From: Saprospiraceae bacterium
Lineage (GTDB): Bacteria; Bacteroidota; Bacteroidia; Chitinophagales; Saprospiraceae
Length of the DNA stretch: 64,000 bases
NCBI GenBank assembly: GCA_019187225.1
Contig: JABAQQ010000023.1
Location: 186,001-250,000, forward strand
Reading direction: 5' to 3'
Part shown: piece by piece, positions 1 through 8,761 of the stretch
Numbering within the stretch: the stretch's first letter is position 1
Layout of the letters: each line of letters opens with the position of its first letter
Notes under the pieces: model-generated
The model's input: the letters and a program-made list of their open reading frames with translations, nothing else
Told to the model about the DNA's origin: nothing
Databases searched by the model: none
Program-made: the position numbers and the translations under genes

Positions 1-36
1 AATGCCCAATGTCCAATGTCCAATGCCCAATGTCCG
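1..36. repeat. short-word array (CAATGTCC/CAATGCCC)
   Basis: The first 36 bases are four to five head-to-tail copies of an 8-base word, CAATGTCC or CAATGCCC. The same word recurs near 16488-16502 and 63500-63525. It is one of several related GTCCA-based words filling gaps between genes in this window. No gene is visible in bases 1-84. Confidence 0.7.
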
Positions 37-84
37 ATTATTTTGCCCGCATACTTGGGATGGTTTGTTTCAGCACAAGAGCGC

Positions 85-1398
85 CTAAGTATTCACTCCA
101 TCTTCCTCCAGCAATAAATCCCGTGGCAATGACTTGGTCGCACGCGCACCCAGTTCTCTGATCTTTTCGGCTTTCCCAATGAGCGTATCACCGGGACGTG
201 CAGCATTGGTGAGTTTGTTCATGGCGTCGTCATAGGCGGTCCGGGCATTGTCGAGCCGGGCGCCGATGGTCTTTAAATCTTCCACGAAGGCAACGAATTT
301 GTCGTAGAGCAAACCGCTTTGGCGGGCGATCTCGAGCACCGAACGGGCTTGTTTTTCCTGCTTCCACAGGTGGGCGACGGTGCGCATGGTGGCGAGCAGG
401 CTACTGGTGGTCACCAGTACGATGTTGCGCTCCAGAGCATCGGTGAAGAGTTTGGGATCGGCTTGAGAGGCGACCGTTAGGGCGCTTTCGAGCGGAACGA
501 ACAACAGCAGGTAGTCCGGCGTGTTGATCTGGTAAAGCATCTGGTAGTTGGTGCGGCTCAGGTTGTCCACATGACTGCGCAGGCTGTTGACGTGGGCTTT
601 CAGGTGCTGATCGCGTTCGGCAGGATCGTCGGTATTGAAATACCGCTCGAAGGCCGTGAGCGATACTTTCGCATCCACGATCAGGTGTTTGTTTTCAGGT
701 AATTGGATGATAAAGTCCGGGCGTTTGGCGGCCCCTTCGTCGTCGCGGAAAGTGGTTTGGGTAAGGAAGTGAATACCCTTTTGCAGGCCTGATTTTTCGA
801 GCAATGTTTCGAGTTGAAGTTCGCCCCAATCGCCTTGTACCTTGCTCTGGCCTTTGAGCGCGGTGGCGAGGTTGTGCGCGTCGTGGCTGAGTTGCTGGTT
901 GAGGGTGTGCAATTGTTCGATCTCTTTCTTCAGGCTCGTTTTTTCGCGGGTCTCTTCTAAGAATTTCCGATCCACGTTTTCTTCGAATTCCTTTATTTTT
1001 TCTTTCAGGGGACTTAGTACCTGCTGCAATTGCCGGGCATTTTGCGCAGTGAAACGCTCCGATTTTTCCTCCAGCAACCGGTTGGCGATGTTCTCGAATT
1101 CGGTTTTAAACCGCGCCTGCAACTGCTCCACTTCGCTTTTTTGGGTTTGCAGGGTGTTTTCTAAGTGATAGATCTGCTGTTCGCGGGCAGCGAGTTGCGC
1201 AAGCGCGTCGCGGAGTTCCTGTTCTTTGGCGCTGAGCCCGGCGCGCAGTTGCTCGTTTTGAGCAACAATGGCGGCGTGAAGTTCTTTGGGCACGAACTGA
1301 TCAGACGACAAGCCTGCAACGGGCGCGCGACGTTGCACCACGATAAAAAAGAGTATCAGCGCCAGGCCGCCGAGGATGAGATAGAAGTTGGTGTCCAT
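85..1398 (-). CDS. rmuC: RmuC-family DNA recombination protein
   Basis: The 437-aa protein has one N-terminal membrane helix (about residues 5-21), a long coiled coil (about 40-190) and then the RmuC nuclease-like domain (about 190-400). That domain shows GDWGELQLETLLEKSGL, RPDFIIQLP and LIVDAKVSLTAFERY, the core of this PD-(D/E)XK-related family. RmuC limits inversions and rearrangements at inverted repeats in E. coli, which is apt in a chromosome this rich in inverted repeats, although that link is only inference. The length is normal for the family. It is transcribed alone; the ATG at 1398 is followed directly by the membrane segment. Confidence 0.93.
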   Translation of the reverse strand: MDTNFYLILGGLALILFFIVVQRRAPVAGLSSDQFVPKELHAAIVAQNEQLRAGLSAKEQELRDALAQLAAREQQIYHLENTLQTQKSEVEQLQARFKTEFENIANRLLEEKSERFTAQNARQLQQVLSPLKEKIKEFEENVDRKFLEETREKTSLKKEIEQLHTLNQQLSHDAHNLATALKGQSKVQGDWGELQLETLLEKSGLQKGIHFLTQTTFRDDEGAAKRPDFIIQLPENKHLIVDAKVSLTAFERYFNTDDPAERDQHLKAHVNSLRSHVDNLSRTNYQMLYQINTPDYLLLFVPLESALTVASQADPKLFTDALERNIVLVTTSSLLATMRTVAHLWKQEKQARSVLEIARQSGLLYDKFVAFVEDLKTIGARLDNARTAYDDAMNKLTNAARPGDTLIGKAEKIRELGARATKSLPRDLLLEEDGVNT

Positions 1399-1493
1399 GT
1401 TCCGGGCGTTTTGCAGGCAAATGTAGGATGGATTTTACTTTTTGTTTATTTTGGGGCGCTTTTAAAAATAAATGTTTTGAAATTAACATTTTC

Positions 1494-1681
1494 GCCCGCA
1501 GATTCGCGCGAACTGTTTCCCGCAGATTTCGCAAATTATTTCCCCGCAGATTTGCACAGATGTTTCCCGCAGATTTCGCAAATTATTTCCCCGCAGATTT
1601 GCGCAGATGTTTCCCGCAGATTTCGCGAACTGTTTCCCGCAGATTTGCGCAGATGTATCCCGCAGATTTGCGCAGATTTTT
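1494..1681. repeat. tandem array of a 23-24 bp CCCGCAGATTTGCGCAGAT unit
   Basis: About eight imperfect copies of a 23-24 bp unit (TTTCCCGCAGATTTGCGCAG and variants with TTCGCAAATTA) lie just upstream of the GxxExxY gene. The reverse complement of the same unit forms the array at 2206-2435, so the gene is bracketed by inverted arrays. No real gene is visible in 1399-1753; open frames across the array are translated repeat. Confidence 0.85.
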
Positions 1682-1753
1682 CCCCCATTACTTCGATGAG
1701 TAACGGGAAATATCGTCAAAATTCATTTAATTCACTATTAAAACACGCTTGCC

Positions 1754-2134
1754 ATGCATGAAAATGAAATCTCCTACCAAATCCGGAAAGCCATATTTAA
1801 GGTCTACAACACACTTGGCCCGGGATTATTAGAATCTGCCTACGAAGCGGCATTGGCCTATGAGTTATCTAAGGATAACCTATCTGTCAGAGTACAAATG
1901 GTTGTGCCTATGGTCTATGAGGAAATAAAAATCGAGATTGGTTACCGCCTGGATATTTTAGTTGAAAATAAAGTAATTGTTGAAATAAAGTCAGTAGAGG
2001 AATTGGCAAATGTTCATCACAAGCAAATCCTAACCTATCTTAAACTTTCGGGCATGAAGCTCGGTATTTTAGTCAATTTTAATACCGATGATATCTCAAA
2101 ATCCATATTCCGAAAAGCAAATGGTTTGGAGTAA
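1754..2134 (+). CDS. GxxExxY family protein (PD-(D/E)XK-like)
   Basis: This 126-aa protein carries the family signature LGPGLLESAYEAAL (G-x2-E-x2-Y) near residues 21-35. A nuclease-like strand pair follows: YRLDILVENKVIVEIKSVE (D, then E-x-K) near residues 63-81. GxxExxY proteins are a small family widespread in Bacteroidota and environmental bacteria, with a predicted restriction-endonuclease-like fold and no established role. Base composition is more AT-rich than its neighbours. It stands alone between two inverted arrays of one repeat, an arrangement suggesting a small selfish or mobile unit. The family assignment is secure; the function is unknown. Confidence 0.85.
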   Translation: MHENEISYQIRKAIFKVYNTLGPGLLESAYEAALAYELSKDNLSVRVQMVVPMVYEEIKIEIGYRLDILVENKVIVEIKSVEELANVHHKQILTYLKLSGMKLGILVNFNTDDISKSIFRKANGLE

Positions 2135-2205
2135 CAATTTCCTTTCCAGTCATTTATAATTTTAACGCGTAAATCCGTGGGAAAAACCTGCATAAATCCG
2201 CGATA

Positions 2206-2435
2206 AAATAATCTGCGGGAAAATAATCTGCGCGAATCTGCGGGTAACATCTGCGCGAATCTGCGGGAATAATCTGCGCGAATCTGCGGGAAATCACCTC
2301 CAAAAATCTGCGGGAATAATCTGCGCGAATCTGCGGGAAATCACCTCCAAAAATCTGCGGGAATAATCTGCGCGAATCTGCGGGAATAATCTGCGCGAAT
2401 CTGCGGGAAATCACCTCCAAAAATCTGCGGGAAAC
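2206..2435. repeat. inverted-orientation array of the same GCAGATT unit
   Basis: About eight copies of ATCTGCGCGAATCTGCGGGA are interrupted three times by an AAATCACCTCCAAAA linker. This is the reverse complement of the array at 1494-1681. Some stretches form a higher-order repeat of about 47 bp (unit, linker, unit). The rest of 2135-2545 holds no recognisable gene. Confidence 0.85.
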
Positions 2436-2545
2436 ATGCAATTTTTTGGACACCGCGCGAATTTTTTTCAAAAAAATGTGTTTCAGGACAAAACCGCAGA
2501 ACCATTCAGCCCAGCTATGACTTAAACAACGAATCCTCCCGTCTC

Positions 2546-4774
2546 ATGCGTCTTTCCTACACCCTCCTGCTGCCCGCCCCTTTCCTGTTTATTCCCGAAA
2601 TCTCATTTACTCAATCCACCCGTACCGAACACCAGGCCTGTTACAGTTTGCGCATCGAGCGTGCGCGTTCGGAAATCCGGGTGGACGGCAGCCTCTCTGA
2701 ATCTGCCTGGCAGACCACTGCCGCGACGGATTGTTTTTGGCTCAAATGGCCCCGCGACGGCGGCGAAGCGCCCGACCAAACCGAGGTGCGCTGCACGTAC
2801 GATGATAAATTCCTCTACATAGCGGCTGTTTGTTACGACAATACGCCCCATTATGTGATCCAGGGGCTCAAACGAGATATAGGGTACTGGGACTCAGACG
2901 GTTTCGCGGTAGTCCTGGATCCGGTCAACGCTGCCGCGAACGGTTATTTTTTTGCCGTCACCGCCGCAGGAGTGCAGACGGACGGCTTGCTCTCCGGGGG
3001 TGACGATCCGGATCAGAACTGGGACAATGCCTGGCATGTCGAAACAAAAGCCTATCCGGACCATTGGACGGCTGAACTGGCCATTCCGTTCCGGATATTG
3101 CGGTTCAGAGAGGGCCAAAAGATCTGGGGTATCAATTTCATCCGCAACGACCTGAGCAACGGCGTTTATTCCGTGTGGGCGCAGGTGCCTTTTCAATTCA
3201 ACGGCACCGACCCCGCCTGGTGTGGCACCCTGACCTGGGACGAACCACCCGTTCGCGTCAAAAGCAATTACAACCTGATCCCTTACGCCACAGCGTCAGT
3301 GTCGAGGGATTACGAAGCCGGGGGGGATTGGAAGGCAAAACCGAACGCCGGCCTCGATGCGAAGATCGGCATCGGTTCCGGGCTGAATCTCGACCTGACT
3401 GTCAATCCGGATTTTTCCCAAATCGAAATTGACGAGCAACTGGTCAATCTCACCCGTTTTGACCTTCAATTACCCGAAAAACGCACTTTTTTTCTCGAAA
3501 ACGCCGACCTCTTCGGCAACTTCGGCATCCCCCCTATACGCCCGTTTTTCTCCCGCCGCATCGGATTGGACGACGACGGCAATCCACTGCCCATTCTCGG
3601 AGGGGTACGACTTACCGGTAACCTCGGCCAAAATACCCGCATCGGCCTGATGACGATGCAGACCGGAAAAAAGAGCGATGATCCTTCACGCAATTTTACC
3701 GCGCTGGCTGTGAACCACCGGGTGTTCACCCGATCCTCCATATCGGGTTATTTCCTCGACAGAGAAGAGTTTGAAGGCTCTGAAATGTTGAAGAACCGCT
3801 ACAGCCGCAACGCGGGCATCGAATGTATTTTCATTTCCAATGACAGTAAGTGGAACTCCTGGCTGACGCACCACCGCTCTTTCAAGCCAGGGATCAATAC
3901 CAAAGACTGGTTTGGCAATGCAGGTGTAGGTTACAGCAGCCGCCGATTTTCCGTTTTGCTCGATGCGTTGCATATGGGAGAAAATTATTACGCCGACATG
4001 GGATTCGAGCAGCGCATTGAGAATCACGACGTCGTGCTCGATACGACGATCCGCATCGGGTACAACATCCTGTACAGCGAGTTCGGTTACCAGTTGTTTC
4101 CCAAAAAAGAAAACAGCCTGCTAAATTACACCGAAGCAGGCGGCGAAATATTTACCGTTCTGAATCCCGACGGTTCGCTCAACGAACTTTCCATAGAAAT
4201 CGGAGCGGAAATGAACTTTAAAAACACCAGTTACCTGCAATTCGGCATCAAACCCAGCCTGGCGAATGTGCCTGTTTCCTTCAAATTTGACGAGGAAGAA
4301 GACCTGAGCCGCTGCCCGGCTTTGCCGGCGGACAATTACCGTTTTGTCAGCGCAGGCGCGGAGTGGACATCAGACTACCGGAAACACTTTTTTCTGACGC
4401 TCAATGCCGAAACGGGCGGTTTTTACAACGGCAGTCAATACATGGCAGGTGTGACGCTGAACTGGCGGATCCGCACCCTGGCCAATGTACGGCTCAGTGC
4501 CGCATACAGTTACCTCGAATTCCCGGCGCCCTATTGCGACGTGGAGTTGTTCAATCTCACCCCCCGTGTCGAAGTGTTTTTCACCAAAAAACTGTGGTGG
4601 ACCACCTTCCTGCAATACAATACCCAGGCCGACAACTTCAACGTCAACAGCCGTTTGCAGTGGCGATTCCGGCCCATGAGCGACATTTTTGTGGTGTATA
4701 CCGACAATTATGCCGTCCGGTTCTGGGGGCCAAAGAACCGGGCATTGGTCGTGAAGATGAATTACTGGTTGTGA
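2546..4774 (+). CDS. DUF5916 outer-membrane protein with CBM9-like N-terminal domain
   Basis: The 742-aa protein starts with a signal peptide (about 1-24). A CBM9-like beta-sandwich follows (about 35-230; IRVDGSLSESAWQ, FLYIAAVCYDN, WDSDGFAVVLDP). The remainder is the DUF5916 region, with the signature VNPDFSQIEIDEQ, NLTRFDLQLPEKRTFFLEN and alternating strands typical of an outer-membrane barrel. The family is common in Bacteroidota, where an exported sugar-binding or hydrolase-linked role is assumed but unproven. Length is normal. No partner gene is adjacent; the neighbouring subtilase converges on it. Confidence 0.9.
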   Translation: MRLSYTLLLPAPFLFIPEISFTQSTRTEHQACYSLRIERARSEIRVDGSLSESAWQTTAATDCFWLKWPRDGGEAPDQTEVRCTYDDKFLYIAAVCYDNTPHYVIQGLKRDIGYWDSDGFAVVLDPVNAAANGYFFAVTAAGVQTDGLLSGGDDPDQNWDNAWHVETKAYPDHWTAELAIPFRILRFREGQKIWGINFIRNDLSNGVYSVWAQVPFQFNGTDPAWCGTLTWDEPPVRVKSNYNLIPYATASVSRDYEAGGDWKAKPNAGLDAKIGIGSGLNLDLTVNPDFSQIEIDEQLVNLTRFDLQLPEKRTFFLENADLFGNFGIPPIRPFFSRRIGLDDDGNPLPILGGVRLTGNLGQNTRIGLMTMQTGKKSDDPSRNFTALAVNHRVFTRSSISGYFLDREEFEGSEMLKNRYSRNAGIECIFISNDSKWNSWLTHHRSFKPGINTKDWFGNAGVGYSSRRFSVLLDALHMGENYYADMGFEQRIENHDVVLDTTIRIGYNILYSEFGYQLFPKKENSLLNYTEAGGEIFTVLNPDGSLNELSIEIGAEMNFKNTSYLQFGIKPSLANVPVSFKFDEEEDLSRCPALPADNYRFVSAGAEWTSDYRKHFFLTLNAETGGFYNGSQYMAGVTLNWRIRTLANVRLSAAYSYLEFPAPYCDVELFNLTPRVEVFFTKKLWWTTFLQYNTQADNFNVNSRLQWRFRPMSDIFVVYTDNYAVRFWGPKNRALVVKMNYWL

Positions 4775-4817
4775 TCTTTTGTGCAGGGCATTTGTGCATT
4801 GATGCGCTTACAACACC

Positions 4818-6530
4818 TCAACGCCACACCAGCCCTGCCAACCGTTCCGCTTTTTGCCCGTCGCGCAACACGAGTTGGTAGGCGCCCGGCGGTATATTGT
4901 CTAATCCGCTGATCTTCAGCGTAGAGATTTCATTTTTTGAAAAGCGGGATACGATGCCTTCGAATTTTTGCCCCAGTACGTCTCGCAATTCCAGGTGGTT
5001 GCCTGAAACAGGCAAGTCGCTGAAAACCAAAAAAGTGAGTTCTCCTTTGTCCCGGTCGAAGGCGAAAAAATGTCCCGGCTTTCCGGTTGTTGTATAAGAA
5101 TAATATCCGCCCAACTGCAACCAGGCATCCGCCAGATTGGGCATGCCGAATCCGCGCTCGTTGTCGGGGGATTCGCTTTGGTCCGCCGCGGCAAAAACGG
5201 CGTCGAGGATTTCACCGGCCGTTTTTTCCGGGAAGGCGCTCCACAAAGCCGCCAATCCACCGGCGAGCATGGGTGATGCCAGGGAAGTCCCGCTCGACAA
5301 GCCGAGCTGAACGCCCAGGCCGCCTGCAGTCACCACCTGGTCGCCCGGAGCAACGAGATCGGGTTTGATACGACCGTCGGGAGTGGGTCCGAACGAGCTG
5401 AACGATGCGCGTTTTCCCTCGTAATCCACCGCACCCACGGCGATCAGCCCCGGCGCATCTGCCGGCACGCCGATATAGCGCCACGAACCCTCTCCTTCAT
5501 TGCCTGCGCTGTTGCAGATGATCATGCCTTTCGTGGCTGCGATGGTCGCTCCTTTCGAGCCGATGGCCGAGCGTCCGTCGAGTTTTGCGTAGCGGTGATT
5601 CAGGGTGGTATCGTTGAAATGCGTATATCCGAGCGAAGCGTTGATGATGTCGGCGCCAATGCTGTCCGCCCATTCCGCCCCGGCGATCCAATTGGACTCC
5701 TCGATGGGGTATTCACCCGCCGTATCTTCCGTTTTAAGCAAAAAATAGGTCGCATCGGGTGCGCCGCCGACGAAATAACCCGGCATGTTGGCGGCCATAA
5801 CAGACAGCACAGAGGTGCCATGTTGCGCTCCTTCATACACGGCGCCGTCGCGTTCCACAAAATCCCATCCGGGGAAAAGGCGCCCCTGCAAGGCCACGCT
5901 GTCGAAAAAAGGCAACGTATCCACGTTCGTAAAACCGCCGTCCATCACGGCCACCCAGATGCCGTCGCCGCGATGACCTGCGGCATACAGCGCCGGCAGT
6001 TCGAGCAGGCTGTTCTGCAGCCCCGCATAGCCCAATGCGCCGCCGCCTTCGGGCTTGGGATACGCCTTCACCGGCGCGCGCTTTTTGGACGGACGGTTGG
6101 GCGGATTTTTCGCCGGTATATGCCGCCCGATGTACTCTACTTTTTTGACAAAAGGCAATTTTTTCAGGGAAGCAGCCCCGGCAGAGTCGGCTACCACAGC
6201 GGCAGCGTTCAGCCAGCGCGACGTACTGTGTACTCTTACGCCATTGATTTTCAGGGCGTTGACATAGCCGGGGTTGACCGGCAGGTCATTTTCAACGACG
6301 GCGATCCCGGCGCGGGCGCGGCGCTCCAGGGCGCGGGCGGAAAGAAACTCGGCAGGCCGGCAAGTGCACCAGGGAGAGTTGTTCTTATCCGTGAATTCTA
6401 CCCAGTACTTGTTTGGCTTAGGTGCTTGTGAAAAAAGGACCAAGGGAAAAACCAACCCTACCATCATTAGGATAGCGACGGGAAAAGAAAAAAGATATGG
6501 GTTATAATTCCGGATGAGGATTTTTTGCAT
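4818..6530 (-). CDS. secreted S8 subtilisin-like serine protease with T9SS sorting domain
   Basis: The catalytic triad of family S8 is visible: Asp in VAVMDGGF (about residue 195), His in QHGTSVLSVMAAN (about 236) and Ser in GTSLASPMLAGG (about 414), with an N-terminal propeptide before them. The ATG at 6530 gives MQKILIRNYN and a signal-anchor-like hydrophobic segment ending in FSQ; an in-frame ATG at 6566 would add 12 polar residues and looks less likely. The last 75 residues (LELRDVLGQKFEG ... GAYQLVLRDGQ) form a type-A T9SS sorting domain, so the enzyme should cross the outer membrane and be surface-bound or released. About 570 aa. Confidence 0.93.
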   Translation of the reverse strand: MQKILIRNYNPYLFSFPVAILMMVGLVFPLVLFSQAPKPNKYWVEFTDKNNSPWCTCRPAEFLSARALERRARAGIAVVENDLPVNPGYVNALKINGVRVHSTSRWLNAAAVVADSAGAASLKKLPFVKKVEYIGRHIPAKNPPNRPSKKRAPVKAYPKPEGGGALGYAGLQNSLLELPALYAAGHRGDGIWVAVMDGGFTNVDTLPFFDSVALQGRLFPGWDFVERDGAVYEGAQHGTSVLSVMAANMPGYFVGGAPDATYFLLKTEDTAGEYPIEESNWIAGAEWADSIGADIINASLGYTHFNDTTLNHRYAKLDGRSAIGSKGATIAATKGMIICNSAGNEGEGSWRYIGVPADAPGLIAVGAVDYEGKRASFSSFGPTPDGRIKPDLVAPGDQVVTAGGLGVQLGLSSGTSLASPMLAGGLAALWSAFPEKTAGEILDAVFAAADQSESPDNERGFGMPNLADAWLQLGGYYSYTTTGKPGHFFAFDRDKGELTFLVFSDLPVSGNHLELRDVLGQKFEGIVSRFSKNEISTLKISGLDNIPPGAYQLVLRDGQKAERLAGLVWR

Positions 6531-6612
6531 GGCTTGTTTATTTTGCCGAAGGCGATAAAACAACATTTTTTTTGCCCACAGCGATTTCTGTTAAAATTTA
6601 ATAAGAACAAAA

Positions 6613-6643
6613 TTTGTAGTCTCCCAAACGACTTGTATGTTTG
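6613..6643 (+). promoter_or_regulatory. Bacteroidota-type promoter for the cox operon
   Basis: TTTG at 6613-6616 is followed, after exactly 19 bases, by TATGTTTG at 6636-6643. This matches the Bacteroidota housekeeping consensus TTTG-N19-TAnnTTTG. Transcription would start near 6650, leaving a leader of about 39 nt before the ATG at 6689. Confidence 0.75.
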
Positions 6644-6688
6644 AGGGGCCGAACCCCGCTTATATCCAGGTTTAAAATCGCCGAGCCT

Positions 6689-7174
6689 ATGAGCGAAGAT
6701 CACCACATCGAGCCGGGGACTGCAACCGCTTGTCCGTGCCCGAATAAAACCACGCGAAGGAAGCAAAGTTCGTTTCCTTTCCTGTTTGCCGTTTTGGTGG
6801 CCATCCTGCCCAAATGCCCTTTTTGTGTACTGGGATATTCGGGTGTATTGATGCTTTGCTCCGGCACCCGGCAATATCACTTCGATGCCCACTGGACCAA
6901 TTTCATTCCCGTTGGAGCGACGTTGTTGGTTTGTATGGCCTTGCTTTTCAACTCCAAAGGCCGGCGCACCCGGTGGGCGTTGGGATTTGCCTTATCGGGC
7001 GGTCTGCTCGTAACGCTGGCACAAACATTAACCGGTAGCAATATCGAATATTATACCGGGACCGGACTTATTTTTTTCGCTGTCTTTTTGAACGGCAGCC
7101 TTCCGTTCTTTTGGCGGAAAGCACTCCCCTATCTTAACAAAACAATTCATTTCCACTTTAACCGGCACTATTAA
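6689..7174 (+). CDS. four-helix membrane protein with CPCP and CPFC motifs, first gene of cox operon
   Basis: The ATG at 6689 gives MSEDHHIEPG, a 161-aa protein. A longer TTG-initiated frame from 6641 is unlikely because the promoter's -7 box overlaps it. Four hydrophobic segments are visible at about 29-58, 73-90, 98-118 and 126-147. The N-terminus has ACPCPN and the first helix has KCPFCVLGYSGVLMLC. A Cys pair in the first of four helices resembles the layout of MerC-type metal transporters, but overall similarity is too weak to assign the family. It ends two bases before coxM and shares its promoter. I infer a possible metal (copper) or redox role for CO dehydrogenase; it may also be unrelated. 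Confidence 0.7.
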   Translation: MSEDHHIEPGTATACPCPNKTTRRKQSSFPFLFAVLVAILPKCPFCVLGYSGVLMLCSGTRQYHFDAHWTNFIPVGATLLVCMALLFNSKGRRTRWALGFALSGGLLVTLAQTLTGSNIEYYTGTGLIFFAVFLNGSLPFFWRKALPYLNKTIHFHFNRHY

Positions 7175-7176
7175 TT

Positions 7177-8040
7177 ATGATTCCTCAATCATTTCAGTAC
7201 GAAGCCCCGGCAACACTGGCGAAAGCCCTTTCGCTCCTGCAGCAATACGGAGATGCCAAAATTCTGTCGGGCGGACACAGCCTTATTCCGATGTTGAAAC
7301 TCCGGCTCGCCACCCCGGAGCACATCATAGACATCAGCGGGATCAAAGGTTTGTCCTATATCAAAGAACAGGGCGGTTATCTGAAGATCGGGGCACTCAC
7401 CAAGGAATCGGACCTCGAAGAGAGCCGCACCATCAGGACCCGCTATCCCATTCTCATGGATGCGGCCAAGATGATCGCCGATCCTTCGGTGCGCAATCTC
7501 GCCACCATTGGCGGTAACCTTGCCCACGGGGATGCCGCCAACGATCACCCCGCAGTAATGCTCGCGCTGCGCGCGGAGATCATTGCGACGGGCCCGAATG
7601 GCAAACGCAACATTCCTGTAGACGAATTTTTTCTCGGTTTTTTCACAACAGCGCTCCAACCGGACGAAATATTGACGGAAATTCATATCCCGGTAAAAAA
7701 AGCGAAAACCGGCGGCGCTTACCTGAAATTGGAACGCAAGGTCGGCGACTACGCCACCGCAGGCGTCGCGGTGCAACTAACCAAAGACGACCAGGGCCAT
7801 ATTGCCCAGATCGGCATCGGACTCACCAACGTGAGCGCAGCACCCATGCGGGCAAGCAATGCCGAAGCGGTACTAAAGGGTAAATCTCCCACCGACGAAC
7901 TCATTGCCAAAGCGGCGCTGGCGGCTGCCCGCGAATGCGACCCGAATGCCGACCTGCGCGGCACCGTCGAATACAAACGTGCAATGGTCAAAACACTGAC
8001 CGAGCGCGCCGTCCGCCTTGCGCTGAAGCGGGCAAAATGA
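7177..8040 (+). CDS. coxM: carbon monoxide dehydrogenase medium subunit, FAD-binding
   Basis: This 287-aa protein matches CoxM (288 aa in Oligotropha carboxidovorans) along its length. FAD pyrophosphate loops appear as [11 protein letters not shown] (about 31-41) and [10 protein letters not shown] (about 111-120), followed by the C-terminal CO-dehydrogenase flavoprotein domain (about 175-285). CoxM passes electrons from the [2Fe-2S] clusters of CoxS to its FAD and on to the quinone pool. The order coxM-coxS-coxL is that of form I clusters. Its stop is followed at once by an inverted GTTGGAC/GTCCAAC array separating it from coxS. Confidence 0.95.
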   Translation: MIPQSFQYEAPATLAKALSLLQQYGDAKILSGGHSLIPMLKLRLATPEHIIDISGIKGLSYIKEQGGYLKIGALTKESDLEESRTIRTRYPILMDAAKMIADPSVRNLATIGGNLAHGDAANDHPAVMLALRAEIIATGPNGKRNIPVDEFFLGFFTTALQPDEILTEIHIPVKKAKTGGAYLKLERKVGDYATAGVAVQLTKDDQGHIAQIGIGLTNVSAAPMRASNAEAVLKGKSPTDELIAKAALAAARECDPNADLRGTVEYKRAMVKTLTERAVRLALKRAK

Positions 8041-8220
8041 CGTTGGACTGTTGGACGTTGGACTGTTGGACTGTTGGACGTTGGATTTTTAGACATTGGA
8101 CTTCAGAATTTCCAGCCATCCAACATCTAAGGTCCAACAATCCAACGTCCAGCCATCCAACGTCCAGCCATCCAACGTCCAACAGTCCAACAGTCAAAAG
8201 TCCAACAGTCAAAAGTCAAA
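8041..8220. repeat. inverted GTTGGAC / GTCCAAC array between coxM and coxS
   Basis: Bases 8041-8100 are head-to-tail GTTGGAC/TGTTGGA words. Bases 8118-8220 are the same words in reverse complement (TCCAACGTCC, TCCAACAGTC). The two arms could form a long imperfect hairpin in the cox mRNA. The same family occurs at 32345-32440 and 32802-32937. Confidence 0.85.
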
Positions 8221-8231
8221 CTACTCAAAAT

Positions 8232-8723
8232 ATGTCTACAAAAAAAATAACGGTCACTGTGAACGGGACATCCCACTCCGTCGAAGTGGAACCGCGCCTG
8301 CTCCTCGTTCACTTCATCCGCGAAAACCTGAACCTGACCGGCACCCACATCGGTTGCGACACCAGCAACTGCGGCGCCTGTACCGTCTTGTTGAACGGCC
8401 GTTCGGTTAAATCCTGTACGGTATTCGCCGTTCAGGCGAATGGTAAAAACATAAAAACCATTGAAGGCATGGCTGAGGGTGGAGCGCTGCACCCCCTGCA
8501 GGAAGGTTTTAAAGAAGAACACGGCCTGCAATGCGGTTTTTGTACCCCCGGCATGATCATGCGCTGCGCCGACCTGCTCGAGCGCAACCCGAACCCGACG
8601 GAAGAAGAGATCCGCTGGGGTATCTCCGGCAACCTTTGCCGCTGCACGGGTTACAACAACATCGTGAAAGCGGTGCAGTACGCCGCCAAAAAAATGCAGG
8701 AGGCAGAAGCAGTGCCCGCTTAA
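8232..8723 (+). CDS. coxS: carbon monoxide dehydrogenase small subunit, two [2Fe-2S] clusters
   Basis: The ATG at 8232 gives [12 protein letters not shown]; the open frame extends upstream through the repeat array but that part is repeat-encoded. The 163-aa product (CoxS is 166 aa in Oligotropha) has the plant-type ferredoxin cluster in [16 protein letters not shown] and the second cluster in [14 protein letters not shown] and [13 protein letters not shown]. The stretch [10 protein letters not shown] is close to that of true CO dehydrogenase small subunits. It relays electrons from the Mo-Cu site in CoxL to CoxM. An upstream A-rich stretch is the only visible ribosome-binding feature. Confidence 0.96.
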   Translation: MSTKKITVTVNGTSHSVEVEPRLLLVHFIRENLNLTGTHIGCDTSNCGACTVLLNGRSVKSCTVFAVQANGKNIKTIEGMAEGGALHPLQEGFKEEHGLQCGFCTPGMIMRCADLLERNPNPTEEEIRWGISGNLCRCTGYNNIVKAVQYAAKKMQEAEAVPA

Positions 8724-8761
8724 TTCATCACCCATCGTTCATCTCTCATCACTCGAAAGAT

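Noticed and set aside
1494-2435. Repeat arrays as a CRISPR locus
   Set aside because: Units are contiguous or have a constant linker; there are no unique spacers of even length and no cas genes.
6467-6892. 141-codon minus-strand gene upstream of the subtilase
   Set aside because: It covers the cox promoter and the 5' part of the membrane-protein gene in antisense and shows no domain.
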